DNA of 64,000 nucleotides, taken from the NCBI RefSeq assembly GCF_026930145.1, contig NZ_JANHOJ010000002.1, positions 216,614 through 280,613 on the forward strand, in the 5' to 3' direction. The translations under genes and the position numbers were made by a program. Shown here in pieces: positions 32,686 to 42,358 of this stretch (positions are counted from its first letter, which is position 1; each line of letters starts with the position of its first letter). The DNA comes from Bartonella sp. A05. GTDB taxonomy: Bacteria; Pseudomonadota; Alphaproteobacteria; Rhizobiales; Rhizobiaceae. Below the pieces are notes generated by a model. That model was not told the origin of the DNA, made no database searches, and was given only the letters and a program-made list of their open reading frames with translations.

Positions 32686-34191
32686 TTACATCTTAACGGG
32701 ACCACAATAATTCGGACTTTCTCGCGTAATGGCAACACCATGTGTGTGGCTTTCATGAAGGCCAGCATTTGTGATACGAACAAATGTTGCTTTTTCATGG
32801 AACTCACGTAAATTTTTTGCCCCGACATAACCCATCGAAGCACGTAAACCACCAGCCAGCTGGTGTAGAACTGATGCTATAGGACCTTTATATGCAACCT
32901 GCCCCTCAACACCTTCAGGGACCAATTTAAGTTCATCGCGGACTTCATCCTGAAAATAGCGATCTGCTGATCCCCTCGCCATAGCACCAATCGACCCCAT
33001 ACCACGATATGCTTTAAAAGACCGCCCCTGATAGAGATAAACCTCACCGGGGCTTTCTTCTGTTCCCGCTAAAAGAGAACCGATCATAGCAGCACTTGCC
33101 CCACCTGCTAAAGCTTTGGCGAAATCGCCAGAAGCTTTGATCCCACCATCTGCAATAACAGGAATACCCGCTTTATCAGCAATTTCTGCAGCTCCCATAA
33201 TGGCTGCGAGCTGAGGTACGCCGACACCAGCCACAATCCGCGTTGTACAAATAGATCCAGGACCAATACCAATCTTCACCGCATCTGCACCACTATCAAT
33301 CAATGCCTGTGTTGCTTGTGGAGTCGCCACATTACCTGCAATGACAGGAACAGATAGCGTCATTTTCTTGATACGTTCGACTGTCTCTAACACACGTTGA
33401 GAATGCCCATGAGCCGTATCAATCACCAACAGATCAACACCAGCATCAATTAATCGCTCAGCTCGCTCAATTCCATCATCTCCTACACTACTTGCAGCTG
33501 CTACGCGCAAGCGACCTTGAGAATCTTTGGCAGCATTTGGATTTAATTGTGCCTTTTCAATATCTTTAACCGTCACTAAACCAACACAGCGACCTTGTTC
33601 ATCCACAACCAATAACTTTTCAATGCGGTGATAATGTAAAAGATACTTCGCTTCATCCATTTGAACATTTTCACGTACTGTGATCAAATTTTCATGTGTC
33701 ATCAGCTCATAGATTTTTTGTTTTGGATCTGAAGCAAAACGGACATCTCTATTGGTCAAAATGCCAACAAGTCGACCAGTAATTCCACCATGAGAATCAT
33801 TTTCCACAACTGGAATGCCCGAAATACCATGAGAACGCATTAAAGCTTTTGCCTCCTCAAGTGTAGCATCTGGCCCAATAGTGACTGGATTAACAACCAT
33901 GCCCGATTCAAACTTTTTAACCTGACGGACTTCTTCTGCTTGCTCTGCAGGAGACATATTGCGATGAATAACACCGAGACCACCAGCTTGAGCCATAGCA
34001 ATCGCTAAACGCGATTCTGTCACGGTATCCATTGCAGCAGAAAGTAATGGCAAATTCAGTTCAATATCAGCTACGATACGTGTTCTAAGATCCACTTGAC
34101 TAGGCATAACAAGAGAGTGACCTGGCTGTAAGAGCACATCATCAAATGTCAATGCTAATACACCCGTTCTTGTTTCAATAATTTTTGCCAT
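32686..34191 (-). CDS. guaB: IMP dehydrogenase
   Basis: Oxidises IMP to XMP with NAD+, the first step to GMP. The 501-residue barrel has the catalytic-cysteine loop [15 protein letters not shown] near 305, two CBS domains inserted at about 95-205 ([24 protein letters not shown]), and the flap region [10 protein letters not shown]. guaA encodes the following reaction and lies nearby on the same strand. Confidence 0.98.
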   Translation of the reverse strand: MAKIIETRTGVLALTFDDVLLQPGHSLVMPSQVDLRTRIVADIELNLPLLSAAMDTVTESRLAIAMAQAGGLGVIHRNMSPAEQAEEVRQVKKFESGMVVNPVTIGPDATLEEAKALMRSHGISGIPVVENDSHGGITGRLVGILTNRDVRFASDPKQKIYELMTHENLITVRENVQMDEAKYLLHYHRIEKLLVVDEQGRCVGLVTVKDIEKAQLNPNAAKDSQGRLRVAAASSVGDDGIERAERLIDAGVDLLVIDTAHGHSQRVLETVERIKKMTLSVPVIAGNVATPQATQALIDSGADAVKIGIGPGSICTTRIVAGVGVPQLAAIMGAAEIADKAGIPVIADGGIKASGDFAKALAGGASAAMIGSLLAGTEESPGEVYLYQGRSFKAYRGMGSIGAMARGSADRYFQDEVRDELKLVPEGVEGQVAYKGPIASVLHQLAGGLRASMGYVGAKNLREFHEKATFVRITNAGLHESHTHGVAITRESPNYCGPVKM

Positions 34192-34350
34192 AGCTCTAAG
34201 TTCCTTAAAACAGCAAAATACCGCAAATAGCTTCTAAGATGCAATTACGGTCCTCATAGTACAGTTCTTATAAGTTGTGAATTAACGATAGATTATGCCA
34301 CGCTATAAATAAAATGAAAAGAGAAATAAATATTTTTCCCGATATACAAT

Positions 34351-35922
34351 CTATAGCTGTGATTCAATAGGCAGCCAACTGATTACTTTTGTAAATGCGC
34401 GACGCCACAAATTGCTTTCAGGGTCACAATCAACACTGTACTGTTTTTCATTTTCGGTAAAATCCCAATAAACACGATTATTATCACCAAGACGTAAATG
34501 ATAACTCATTTCACCTGTTGTTTCTTCAGAAAAAAGTAAATCTAACCGAGCAGTAAGCGGTGCACATTCAAAAAGAATGCCCATTTCTGTATTCAGCGAA
34601 GCTGATCGAGGATCAAAATTAAAAGATCCAATAAAAGCCGTTTTTCGATCAATTAAAAAAGCTTTTGTATGTAAACTTGCCCTACTGGATCGAAACAACC
34701 GAAATCGATGTGATCCCCCTTCTGGTTTTAATTCATAAAGCTTAACGCCACCTTTCAACAACTCTTTGCGATAAGGCACATAACCACTGTGCACAACTGC
34801 AACATCCGTAGCCGCCAAAGAATTAGTCAGAATCTTTACATCAATACCTTTTGATACCAAATTTCTTAAATTTTGAGTGCCCACTTTACCAGGAACAAAA
34901 TAAGGAGATGTAATCTGTATCGTTTTTTGAGCGCTCCCAATAACCCGTGAAAGTGCTTCCAGTAACCAATTCCCTGCTTTCTTGCGCAATGCCTTTTCCG
35001 GAGGATCAGAAAGAACATCAACTTTATCCGCTAAAAATAATCGCTTTCCAGCCTGAATAAAATATTCAAAATGAATGTGCTGGTTGATATAATCCAAATA
35101 GCTTCTTGCAACATTGGAATTACGAAATGTCCGTAATTTATCCTTCCACTTTCCAAGATCACTTGCATTTTTTGGAACAACCAAAGTACGAATTGGTAAA
35201 ACAACTGCACTATTCCAAAAGCTATCAAAGATAGTTTCCACTTTTTTAACCGATGGACCAATTAACATAAGATCTAAATCTCGAAAACTCGATTTTTTAC
35301 CTGCACCCAAATAAGAATCTGCAAGATTCCTACCCCCGACAAAAGCTATCCGCCCATCTACAATAAAAGCTTTATTATGCATTCTACGCGTCACAATAAT
35401 TGCGCGCAATATCATTTCTAAACCGCGGCGGAACCTGCCATTACGTGCTCGACCTGGATTAAACATTCTAACCTCAATATGAGGATGTTTATCAAGTGCA
35501 ACATAAGCAGGATCACGCCCCTGCGCATGAATATCATCCAAAAGAAGGCGCACCCGCACACCACGATCAGCTGCTTCCACTATTTCACTGAGTAATAACC
35601 GCCCCGTTAAATCATCATCCCATATGTAATACATTAAATCTAGACTACGTCCTGCCTGTGCTGCACTCATCGCACGAACATAAAACGCATCTAAATTATT
35701 GACAATGAGCGACAGAGCATCTTTATCAACCCCTAGACCATTTGTCTCTTTTGCCAATTGACACACTATACGATCAAGCTTAGTTTCATTTTCCTGAACA
35801 TGAAATGCATAAGAACATTCCCCTCTAGCACTTTGAGCAAAACGACCATAAGTATAAATTGCAAACGTAGACGCTACAAAAAAAAATAGGGTAAAACTGA
35901 TAACAATTTGGAACAGAGTCAA
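34351..35922 (-). CDS. Phospholipase D-family protein (cardiolipin synthase-like)
   Basis: A 523-residue protein with an N-terminal hydrophobic anchor (about 5-25) and two HKD motifs: HNKAFIVDG from His182 and HTKAFLIDR from His418, each followed by the usual G-x-x-N/F-N residues. This layout fits the ClsC/YmdC-like group of phosphatidyl transferases acting at the inner membrane, rather than secreted phospholipases. Substrate is inferred. It stands alone, upstream of guaB on the same strand but 160 bp away. Confidence 0.85.
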   Translation of the reverse strand: MTLFQIVISFTLFFFVASTFAIYTYGRFAQSARGECSYAFHVQENETKLDRIVCQLAKETNGLGVDKDALSLIVNNLDAFYVRAMSAAQAGRSLDLMYYIWDDDLTGRLLLSEIVEAADRGVRVRLLLDDIHAQGRDPAYVALDKHPHIEVRMFNPGRARNGRFRRGLEMILRAIIVTRRMHNKAFIVDGRIAFVGGRNLADSYLGAGKKSSFRDLDLMLIGPSVKKVETIFDSFWNSAVVLPIRTLVVPKNASDLGKWKDKLRTFRNSNVARSYLDYINQHIHFEYFIQAGKRLFLADKVDVLSDPPEKALRKKAGNWLLEALSRVIGSAQKTIQITSPYFVPGKVGTQNLRNLVSKGIDVKILTNSLAATDVAVVHSGYVPYRKELLKGGVKLYELKPEGGSHRFRLFRSSRASLHTKAFLIDRKTAFIGSFNFDPRSASLNTEMGILFECAPLTARLDLLFSEETTGEMSYHLRLGDNNRVYWDFTENEKQYSVDCDPESNLWRRAFTKVISWLPIESQL

Positions 35923-36364
35923 AAAGATAAACTTTCTATTTTAAACCATCACACTTCCCATAAATACGAACCACGCTATTAAAATCAATGGTCTCACCAT
36001 TCCAAATTACATAAAAAACAGAAAGCTACCTTTCACTTAAAAAACCATAAACATAGCATTCATATATCTAGAATTCTGAATCTGATGATAAAGAATGTGA
36101 GTGTTATTCCTATCATATGTCAGTACAATCTAAATCAAAGAGCCAAAATCCTCACAAGAGAATAGAGCTGAGTGACGTACCATCAGAAAATATTACACAC
36201 ATTGAATGTAAAAAAATATCACCTGAAAAAATAACCAAAAACGCTTAAATGCTATAACAAACAATATTCTCTTTGAAATTGAAATCCCTTAAGTGATGGA
36301 TCAAAAGCTATTCTCCTTCTCTGAGAAGCATATTTCTTATGAATGTGGATCTGTCGCAGATTTT
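35923..36364. other. Intergenic region with a doubtful 43-codon frame
   Basis: About 440 bp between two minus-strand genes. On the plus strand 36117-36248 encodes a 43-residue frame (MSVQSKSKSQNPHKRIEL to ITKNA) of protein-like composition, without a ribosome binding site. I leave it as unproven; nothing else stands out. Confidence 0.3.
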
Positions 36365-37750
36365 TCACTTCCGGTCTGGAATATTTACCGCCTTTAATTC
36401 GGCTATTTTGCGATAAAGCGTAGAACGCCCTATATGAAGACGCCGAGACACCTCACTCATATGTCCCTTATAATGCTTAACCGCTTTTTCAATAATATCA
36501 CGCTCTATATCAGAGAACATACGAACATGACCATCAGCATTTAAAAATTGTATAGATTGTGTTTCATAGTTCTCTTGAACATCACTATAGATAACATTTG
36601 TTTTACCAACGAATGGATGCCCCATTAATTGTGAAAAATCCCGAACAGTTAACAATGGCCCCTCACTAAGTAAAACCGCACGAAACAACAAATTCTCAAG
36701 TTCGCTACGATTACCAGGCCAATCATATTGCATAAGCAATGCAATAGCTGAACCTGACAAACCATGCACATGTGATCGCCCTGTTTCAGTAATGATGCGG
36801 TCAATCAAACATTGTGAAATCTCTGGGAGATCATCTCTCAAGTCTCGCAAAGATGGAGCATTGATGGACAATTGGGAAAACTGCTCAAATAAACTGCGCA
36901 AAAAAAAGTTGTCCTCAACTAAATCGGCAAGCCGCGATGTCGAAATGGCAATGATACGAAAAGACGGTTTCGATTCCTTTGTAGCCTTTGCTCTCTCTTC
37001 AAGATAATGCGCAAAACGCTTTTGTTGTAGAGGCTCAAGTCGATCAATATCACAAAGGCAAAGTGTGCCCTTGTCAAGAGAAGAAACCAATGGCAAAAAT
37101 TTTTCAAACCACAAGCGGTTTTCTTCTTCTGGATCAACACTAGCCAAGCACTGAAAGCGGATAAAAGGACCTTCTGATAACAAACCTTCATGGTGAATAA
37201 TACGCGCTAACGTCTCACGACCCGTTCCTACTTCACCTTCTATCAAAAGATTCTGTAAGGAAGTCGCGGCTTTTTTTGATTGCTCTAAAACCACCTGCAT
37301 TGCTCGGCTTTTCATATAAAGATCAGCAAATCGTAAATGATTTTCACTATGTCGCCGGATATAATGAACCTCACGCTCCAATGCTGAAATACGAGCGAGA
37401 TTATTCAGGGTAACTCTCAATCGCAGTGGTGTAACTGGATAAACCCAATAATCAATAGCTCCAGCTTTTAAAGCCCTTTGAAGCAAATCTTGATTATCTT
37501 GCTTTGCAATAACAATAATAGGGGCAGAGACACCTGCAGATTTAATCGTTTTGATTACATCACTCACACTAAAATCGCTCATGACAACATCAAGCAACGC
37601 AAGCACAATACTTTTACGTCTATGTAAAAGATCAATCGTACGTAAACCATTTTCTGCTTCAATAACTCGGTAACCAAGACCTCGAAGCGTATCCGTAAGC
37701 TCTACACGCCTACCGTGGTCTTCACCTGCAACAAGAATGGGACCAATCAT
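36365..37750 (-). CDS. NtrC-like response regulator with degenerate AAA+ domain
   Basis: A 461-residue protein with receiver (1-115), AAA+ (about 140-360) and Fis-type helix-turn-helix (about 415-455, VSRRLHIGRSTLYRKI). Asp54 in ALLDVVMSDF is a plausible phosphoacceptor, but the usual Lys-Pro of receivers is Tyr-Pro (YWVYPVTP). Walker A is GEVGTGRE with Arg for Lys, Walker B reads TLCLCDID, and the GAFTGA loop that contacts sigma-54 is absent. It probably regulates without sigma-54, as Rhodobacter NtrC does. The ATG at 37750 follows AAGGAG by 12 bases; the longer frame upstream has no support. No sensor kinase is adjacent. Confidence 0.8.
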   Translation of the reverse strand: MIGPILVAGEDHGRRVELTDTLRGLGYRVIEAENGLRTIDLLHRRKSIVLALLDVVMSDFSVSDVIKTIKSAGVSAPIIVIAKQDNQDLLQRALKAGAIDYWVYPVTPLRLRVTLNNLARISALEREVHYIRRHSENHLRFADLYMKSRAMQVVLEQSKKAATSLQNLLIEGEVGTGRETLARIIHHEGLLSEGPFIRFQCLASVDPEEENRLWFEKFLPLVSSLDKGTLCLCDIDRLEPLQQKRFAHYLEERAKATKESKPSFRIIAISTSRLADLVEDNFFLRSLFEQFSQLSINAPSLRDLRDDLPEISQCLIDRIITETGRSHVHGLSGSAIALLMQYDWPGNRSELENLLFRAVLLSEGPLLTVRDFSQLMGHPFVGKTNVIYSDVQENYETQSIQFLNADGHVRMFSDIERDIIEKAVKHYKGHMSEVSRRLHIGRSTLYRKIAELKAVNIPDRK

Positions 37751-38033
37751 AATGTCAATAATCTCCTTTGAGACTACTAAGCACACAAATGTCGGCACCA
37801 TTAATATGGGTATCACTGCAAATATGGGTGGCATTGCAAACCATAAGAATACATTTTACCTCTTGTGCATGAAAAACTGCCTCTGTCTGATTGTTATTAA
37901 AATACAACATTAAGGCATTTTTTTATAATTTTTTGATTTTGCGTTGATTTTCATCAAAAGTTTTATATTGACTAATGGCGAAACCGAACAAAGTTAAAAT
38001 TGGACAGTACAGAAAAACAGATAGAGTGAATAA

Positions 38034-38414
38034 ATGAGAAATACCTGCCGTAGTTTGTGTTTTATAGTCGTCGCGATAGCATTAGTCGCGTGTGAATTTT
38101 CGCAATATAGTGAACAATACCTACCGGTACAAAATACATCGATTAAAATTGATGGTGAATGGGTTGATGAAAACGGTATTATTTCTTCTTTCCGCAATGG
38201 CATTTTTGAAACGCGAGCAGCGGATACAAATGAAAGACTATCCGAAGGTTCTTACCGTTATACCGATGATCACCATGTAGAAATTGAGATGCGCTCAATT
38301 CTCCGTGGAACAATATCTCTGGTACATTGTACGACATCAAATAATAAAACACAACTTTTCTGTACATCACGTTCGGGGTTGCAATTTTTCCTTCAACGCA
38401 ACACTTATAAATAA
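38034..38414 (+). CDS. Omp10-like outer-membrane lipoprotein
   Basis: A 126-residue lipoprotein: signal sequence with lipobox ALVAC (Cys20), then a small domain with GEWVDENGIISSF, GIFETRAADTNERLSEG and a C-terminal CTTSxxxTQLFCTS pair of cysteines. This closely resembles Brucella Omp10, as I recall that sequence. Brucella Omp10 is a surface-exposed lipoprotein linked to virulence; the same role here is inference. It is divergent from the response regulator gene and monocistronic as far as I can see. Confidence 0.82.
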   Translation: MRNTCRSLCFIVVAIALVACEFSQYSEQYLPVQNTSIKIDGEWVDENGIISSFRNGIFETRAADTNERLSEGSYRYTDDHHVEIEMRSILRGTISLVHCTTSNNKTQLFCTSRSGLQFFLQRNTYK

Positions 38415-38432
38415 GGTCTCAAAGCCTCTGTT

Positions 38433-38715
38433 CTATAAAACATAGACAGCAATGACATCATCAGAACTCATCATACAAAAATGACCATGATTAGCTTTTA
38501 CAGCATACACAAAAAAGGCCGCCGCTCTAATCGAAGCTAAAGGTGCAGTAATTTTTGTACCTTTATATAAGCGCTCCTTTACCAAAACCAGTAATCGCTA
38601 GATGACCTATAGCATTCTTAATGATTTGAACGGCTGCACAAACTAAAAGAGAATGAAAAATACATAAGAAGAGGTGTTCAAGACCTTCAACCTCTTTTTT
38701 TGCTAATAATAGCTC
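38433..38715 (-). pseudogene. Frameshifted remnant of an unidentified protein
   Basis: Reading the minus strand, an open frame without a start codon gives KKEVEGLEHLF, then LLVCAAVQIIKNAIGHLAI, TGFGKGALI and a stop. After a one-base shift it continues as KITAPLASIRAAAFFVYAVK and SSDDVIAVYVL before the final stop. Two adjoining frames of protein-like composition suggest a decayed gene. I do not recognise the family. Confidence 0.35.
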
Positions 38716-38805
38716 TTACTGCTAACGTAAGACCGCACCTAACAGATTAGAAAACTGAATCATCAGAACAAAACTTGGTCAATAAAATTACACGATAGAT
38801 TTATA

Positions 38806-39711
38806 TTATCTCTCGACTTCAATAGTTTCAAGTAAGTTTTTCAATGAAACAGAAACCTGCTGCTTCATATCGGCACGCGCAAGAGCGAATGCAACATTAG
38901 CTTCAATAAAACCAGCTTTAGAACCACAATCAAAAGTGTGTCCTCGTAACTGAAAACCAAAAAAATCCTGCTTATTTGAAAGCTGCATCATTGCATCTGT
39001 CAACTGAATTTCATTCCCAGCTCCTCGTTCTTGTTTGGAAAGAATATCAAATATTTCTGGCTGTAAAATATAACGTCCATTGATGTATAGATTAGATGGA
39101 GCAGTGTCTTTTGTTGGTTTCTCTACCATTTTTATGATTTCAAAACCATTTGCAACCTGTTTTCCTTTTCCAATGATACCGTATTTATGAACCTCTTCCG
39201 GATTACATTCCTGAACCGCAATAATATTTCCCCCACCTGTTTTTTCATAAAGAGTAATCATCTCAGAAAGGCAACTTTTTTCAGCTTGCATCAACATATC
39301 TGGTAATAATAAAGCAAAAGGCTCCCTTCCCACTAACTCACGCGCACACCAAAGAGCATGTCCCAGCCCCAAAGGTTGCTGTTGCCGCGTGAAAGAAGTC
39401 ATACCTGGTTGAGGCTGCAAATCTTGTAAATGCTCAAGTTCTTCTTTTTTGCCATGTTCAGCAAGTGTTGTATATAGCTCAATCTGAGCATCAAAATAAT
39501 CTTCAATCACCGCTTTATTACGTCCAGTGACAAAAATAAAGTGTTCAATGCCTGCTTCACGTGCCTCATCGACAACATATTGAATAACAGGCTTATCAAC
39601 AACAGTCAGCATTTCTTTTGGAACTGTTTTTGTGGCTGGAAGAAAACGAGTACCAAGGCCTGCTACAGGAAATACTGCTTTACGGATTTTATGCACTCTT
39701 ACTACCCCCAC
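38806..39711 (-). CDS. galU: UTP-glucose-1-phosphate uridylyltransferase
   Basis: Makes UDP-glucose for lipopolysaccharide and glycan synthesis. The 301-residue nucleotidyltransferase begins [24 protein letters not shown], the sugar-nucleotide pyrophosphorylase motif, and has [21 protein letters not shown] and [20 protein letters not shown], all typical of bacterial GalU. It is divergent from the lytic transglycosylase gene. Confidence 0.96.
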   Translation of the reverse strand: MGVVRVHKIRKAVFPVAGLGTRFLPATKTVPKEMLTVVDKPVIQYVVDEAREAGIEHFIFVTGRNKAVIEDYFDAQIELYTTLAEHGKKEELEHLQDLQPQPGMTSFTRQQQPLGLGHALWCARELVGREPFALLLPDMLMQAEKSCLSEMITLYEKTGGGNIIAVQECNPEEVHKYGIIGKGKQVANGFEIIKMVEKPTKDTAPSNLYINGRYILQPEIFDILSKQERGAGNEIQLTDAMMQLSNKQDFFGFQLRGHTFDCGSKAGFIEANVAFALARADMKQQVSVSLKNLLETIEVER

Positions 39712-39961
39712 AAACTCTATGAGACCTTCTAGCCCAATTGATCATATTTCTTTACTTAAAAGTTAGAAAAATATCTTATGATCTCAATTGCTATTATAAC
39801 AGACAAGAAAAGGATGCAATAAAATATACATTGGTCAGAATACTTCTCCATTGCAAACAATCCAACCTTTCTATCTAACTTGATAACAAACTCTGCTAAA
39901 CCAAATACAAAGGTAAAATTATTGAACATCCAAGCACTTGAACATTGATGGAAATCAAAAA

Positions 39962-41218
39962 ATGAAAAAAATGGACTTTAATGTATTCTCCCCTTTCAAA
40001 AAAAGAATAAACTGGAGAATAGTTATTATTGGCGTAGTATCTATTCTTTCTGTTTCTTCAATGCTTTTTATCTCGCTTGCACACGCCGATGATGGCTTTA
40101 AACGCTGGATTAATGAATTTAAAAAAATAGCCTTAGCCAACGATATTTCATCTTCTACATTTGACATAGCTTTTAAAACCATCAACGAAATTGACCCAGA
40201 AGTTTTAGAAAGAGCAGCATATCAACCAGAATTTGTTGATCCAGCATGGCACTATTTTGACAATCGGGTTCATGATATCGCAATTATGGAAGGACAACGC
40301 CAACATAAAAACTGGGAAGAATGGCTACACAAAATTGAAAAACGTTTCGGTGTTAACCGCAATATCCTTCTTGCTATTTGGTCAATGGAAAGCAACTATG
40401 GAAAAATCCTAACCAATAAAAGTATGATGCGCGACATTATCCGCTCACTAGCAACCTTAGCCTATGCTGATCCGAAACGTCAAAAATATGCGCACACACA
40501 ACTTATTGCAGCCATGAAAATTCTACAAAATGGTAAAATTCATCGCTCGCAACTCATCGGATCTTGGGCCGGTGCATTAGGGCATACGCAATTTATTCCG
40601 AGTAGTTATCTTGCCTATGCTGTTGATATAGATGGAGATGGATTCCGCGATATTTGGACATCAATTCCAGATGCGCTCGCTACAGCAGCTAACCTGCTCC
40701 ACATGAATGGTTGGAAATCTAATCTTCCTTGGGGATTTGAAGTCAAATTACCACAGGGGAAAAAACTCCCTAAAGAATGGCTTTCCTTTAAACAATGGAC
40801 AGAACTGGGTGTGCAACATGCACGTGGTAAACCTTTTCCTTTTTCATCTGAACAAGCAATATTAAAGTTTCCCGATGGGCCAAATGGACCTATATTTTTG
40901 GTAACAAAAAATTTCTTTGTTCTTAAACGTTATAATAATGCAGATCGCTATGCTTTCGCTGTTGCTCTTCTATCTGATCGTCTTTCTGGACATCCCGAAT
41001 TGGTTCAAAACTGGAATCGACCATTTAAACCTATTACTTTCCAAGAGCGTATAGAATTACAATCACGTTTAACGGCACTTGGTCATTATAAAGGCGAAAT
41101 TGATGGCAAAATTGGCTCCGCTTCCCAAAAAGCAATTCGAGCTTTTCAGCTTCGTCATGGCTTAGAAGCAAATGGATACCCAACCCCTGAAGTTCTTTCA
41201 CTTTTGAGAAAACAATAA
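39962..41218 (+). CDS. Lytic murein transglycosylase (MltB type) with peptidoglycan-binding domain
   Basis: A cell-wall enzyme cleaving between MurNAc and GlcNAc. 418 residues from the ATG at 39962: N-terminal hydrophobic signal/anchor ending near AHADD, an SLT_2 domain with the catalytic glutamate in AIWSMESNYGKI and GSWAGALGHTQFIPSSYL, and a C-terminal PG_binding_1 domain (LQSRLTALGHYKGEIDGKIG, AIRAFQLRHGLEANG). An upstream TTG could extend the frame by eight codons but is less likely. It is followed 15 bases later by the DUF459 gene. Confidence 0.92.
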   Translation: MKKMDFNVFSPFKKRINWRIVIIGVVSILSVSSMLFISLAHADDGFKRWINEFKKIALANDISSSTFDIAFKTINEIDPEVLERAAYQPEFVDPAWHYFDNRVHDIAIMEGQRQHKNWEEWLHKIEKRFGVNRNILLAIWSMESNYGKILTNKSMMRDIIRSLATLAYADPKRQKYAHTQLIAAMKILQNGKIHRSQLIGSWAGALGHTQFIPSSYLAYAVDIDGDGFRDIWTSIPDALATAANLLHMNGWKSNLPWGFEVKLPQGKKLPKEWLSFKQWTELGVQHARGKPFPFSSEQAILKFPDGPNGPIFLVTKNFFVLKRYNNADRYAFAVALLSDRLSGHPELVQNWNRPFKPITFQERIELQSRLTALGHYKGEIDGKIGSASQKAIRAFQLRHGLEANGYPTPEVLSLLRKQ

Positions 41219-41233
41219 TCTGGAGTAAATTCC

Positions 41234-42292
41234 ATGAACCGTTTTCACCTAATGTATTTGATTTGCCTGCTTTTTTCTACTCTTGCCTTTATTGTTATAC
41301 CACCACCACCAAGCCAGGCACAAAACTTTTTTGAATTTTTGTTCAATAAAAAACAGGAGAAACCACAGCAACAACCGCAAATTATAGACCACACAATATA
41401 TCAGCCACAAAAAAAGACTGTAGCGCAGAAAACTCTACAAAAAAAAGAAAATGTAAAACGAGTTCTCATCATAGGAGATTTTGTAGCTTCTATCGTTGCT
41501 GTTGAACTTAAAAAACGTGTTACTGATAAGACTGATATAGACATTATAAACAATGCAGTACCTGCATCTGGCTTAGTTAGAACTGATTACTATTCTTGGA
41601 AAAATGATCTGCCTAAAATCATCGATCAGAATGAACCTGACGCCATTGTTATCATGATAGGCGCAAATGATAATCAACCAATTGCAACATCGAACGGCCT
41701 ATTAAGTCCTGTTCAGCCAGAATGGATAAGCATCTATAAGCAAAGAATTATCGAAATTGTTAAAATTCTTCATCATACCAGAAAACCATGGATATGGATG
41801 GGACAACCTGCTTTGAAAAATCAAAGCTTAACACAACAAATGCAAATCTTTAATAAACTCTATAAGCAAGAAACAGAAGCAGCAGGAGGATATTTCGTCG
41901 ATATTTGGGATGGATTTATTTCCGCACAAGGCCAATTTTCTCTTTCAGGTTATAATTTAAATAAAGAAACCGTCAGATTACGCACCGATGACGGCATTAA
42001 CTTTACCCCTCAAGGAAAACAAAAACTTGTTTTCTATTTAAGCACACCATTAGACACCATTCTAAACGCTTCCATATTTTCCTATGAAAATATACGTCCA
42101 ACCAATGTCAGAACCCAAAATATATCACAAAAACCATATAATATTGAACGCCAACCACCAATGAAACTTGCTGATATGGCGAAACACGATACTCATTTAC
42201 TTTACAAAATAGATCAGAGTCTAATACAAAAACCGTGGTTGCGCAAAAATGGCCACCAAATTAATAGAGCCGATAATTTTTCTTATCCATAA
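41234..42292 (+). CDS. SGNH-hydrolase-like exported protein (DUF459)
   Basis: A 352-residue protein with a signal peptide (to PSQAQN) and a Gln/Lys-rich linker before an SGNH-like domain from about residue 78: block I VLIIGDFVASIV, block III VIMIGANDNQ, and late block RTDDGINFTPQGKQKL. The classical GDS serine reads GDF and the classical DxxH histidine position holds Asn; I believe this is usual for DUF459, so it need not mean loss of function. GGAG precedes the ATG. Cell-envelope acyl-ester hydrolysis is an inference from fold and the neighbouring murein hydrolase. Confidence 0.82.
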   Translation: MNRFHLMYLICLLFSTLAFIVIPPPPSQAQNFFEFLFNKKQEKPQQQPQIIDHTIYQPQKKTVAQKTLQKKENVKRVLIIGDFVASIVAVELKKRVTDKTDIDIINNAVPASGLVRTDYYSWKNDLPKIIDQNEPDAIVIMIGANDNQPIATSNGLLSPVQPEWISIYKQRIIEIVKILHHTRKPWIWMGQPALKNQSLTQQMQIFNKLYKQETEAAGGYFVDIWDGFISAQGQFSLSGYNLNKETVRLRTDDGINFTPQGKQKLVFYLSTPLDTILNASIFSYENIRPTNVRTQNISQKPYNIERQPPMKLADMAKHDTHLLYKIDQSLIQKPWLRKNGHQINRADNFSYP

Positions 42293-42325
42293 CATCTTTG
42301 CAAAAGATAAAGTCTAATTGTTAAA

Positions 42326-42353
42326 AAGCGGCACAGTATCATCCATACCGCTT
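42326..42353. terminator. Bidirectional hairpin terminator between DUF459 and dcp genes
   Basis: AAGCGG (42326-42331) pairs with CCGCTT (42348-42353) around a 16-base loop that can pair further. On the minus strand it is followed by a T-run, suiting the dcp gene; on the plus strand by TATACTTT. It lies in the convergent gap. Confidence 0.55.
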
Positions 42354-42358
42354 ATACT

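Noticed and set aside
41234..42292. Catalytically dead SGNH hydrolase
   Set aside because: The missing GDS serine and DxxH histidine appear to be normal for the DUF459 family, so loss of function is not supported.
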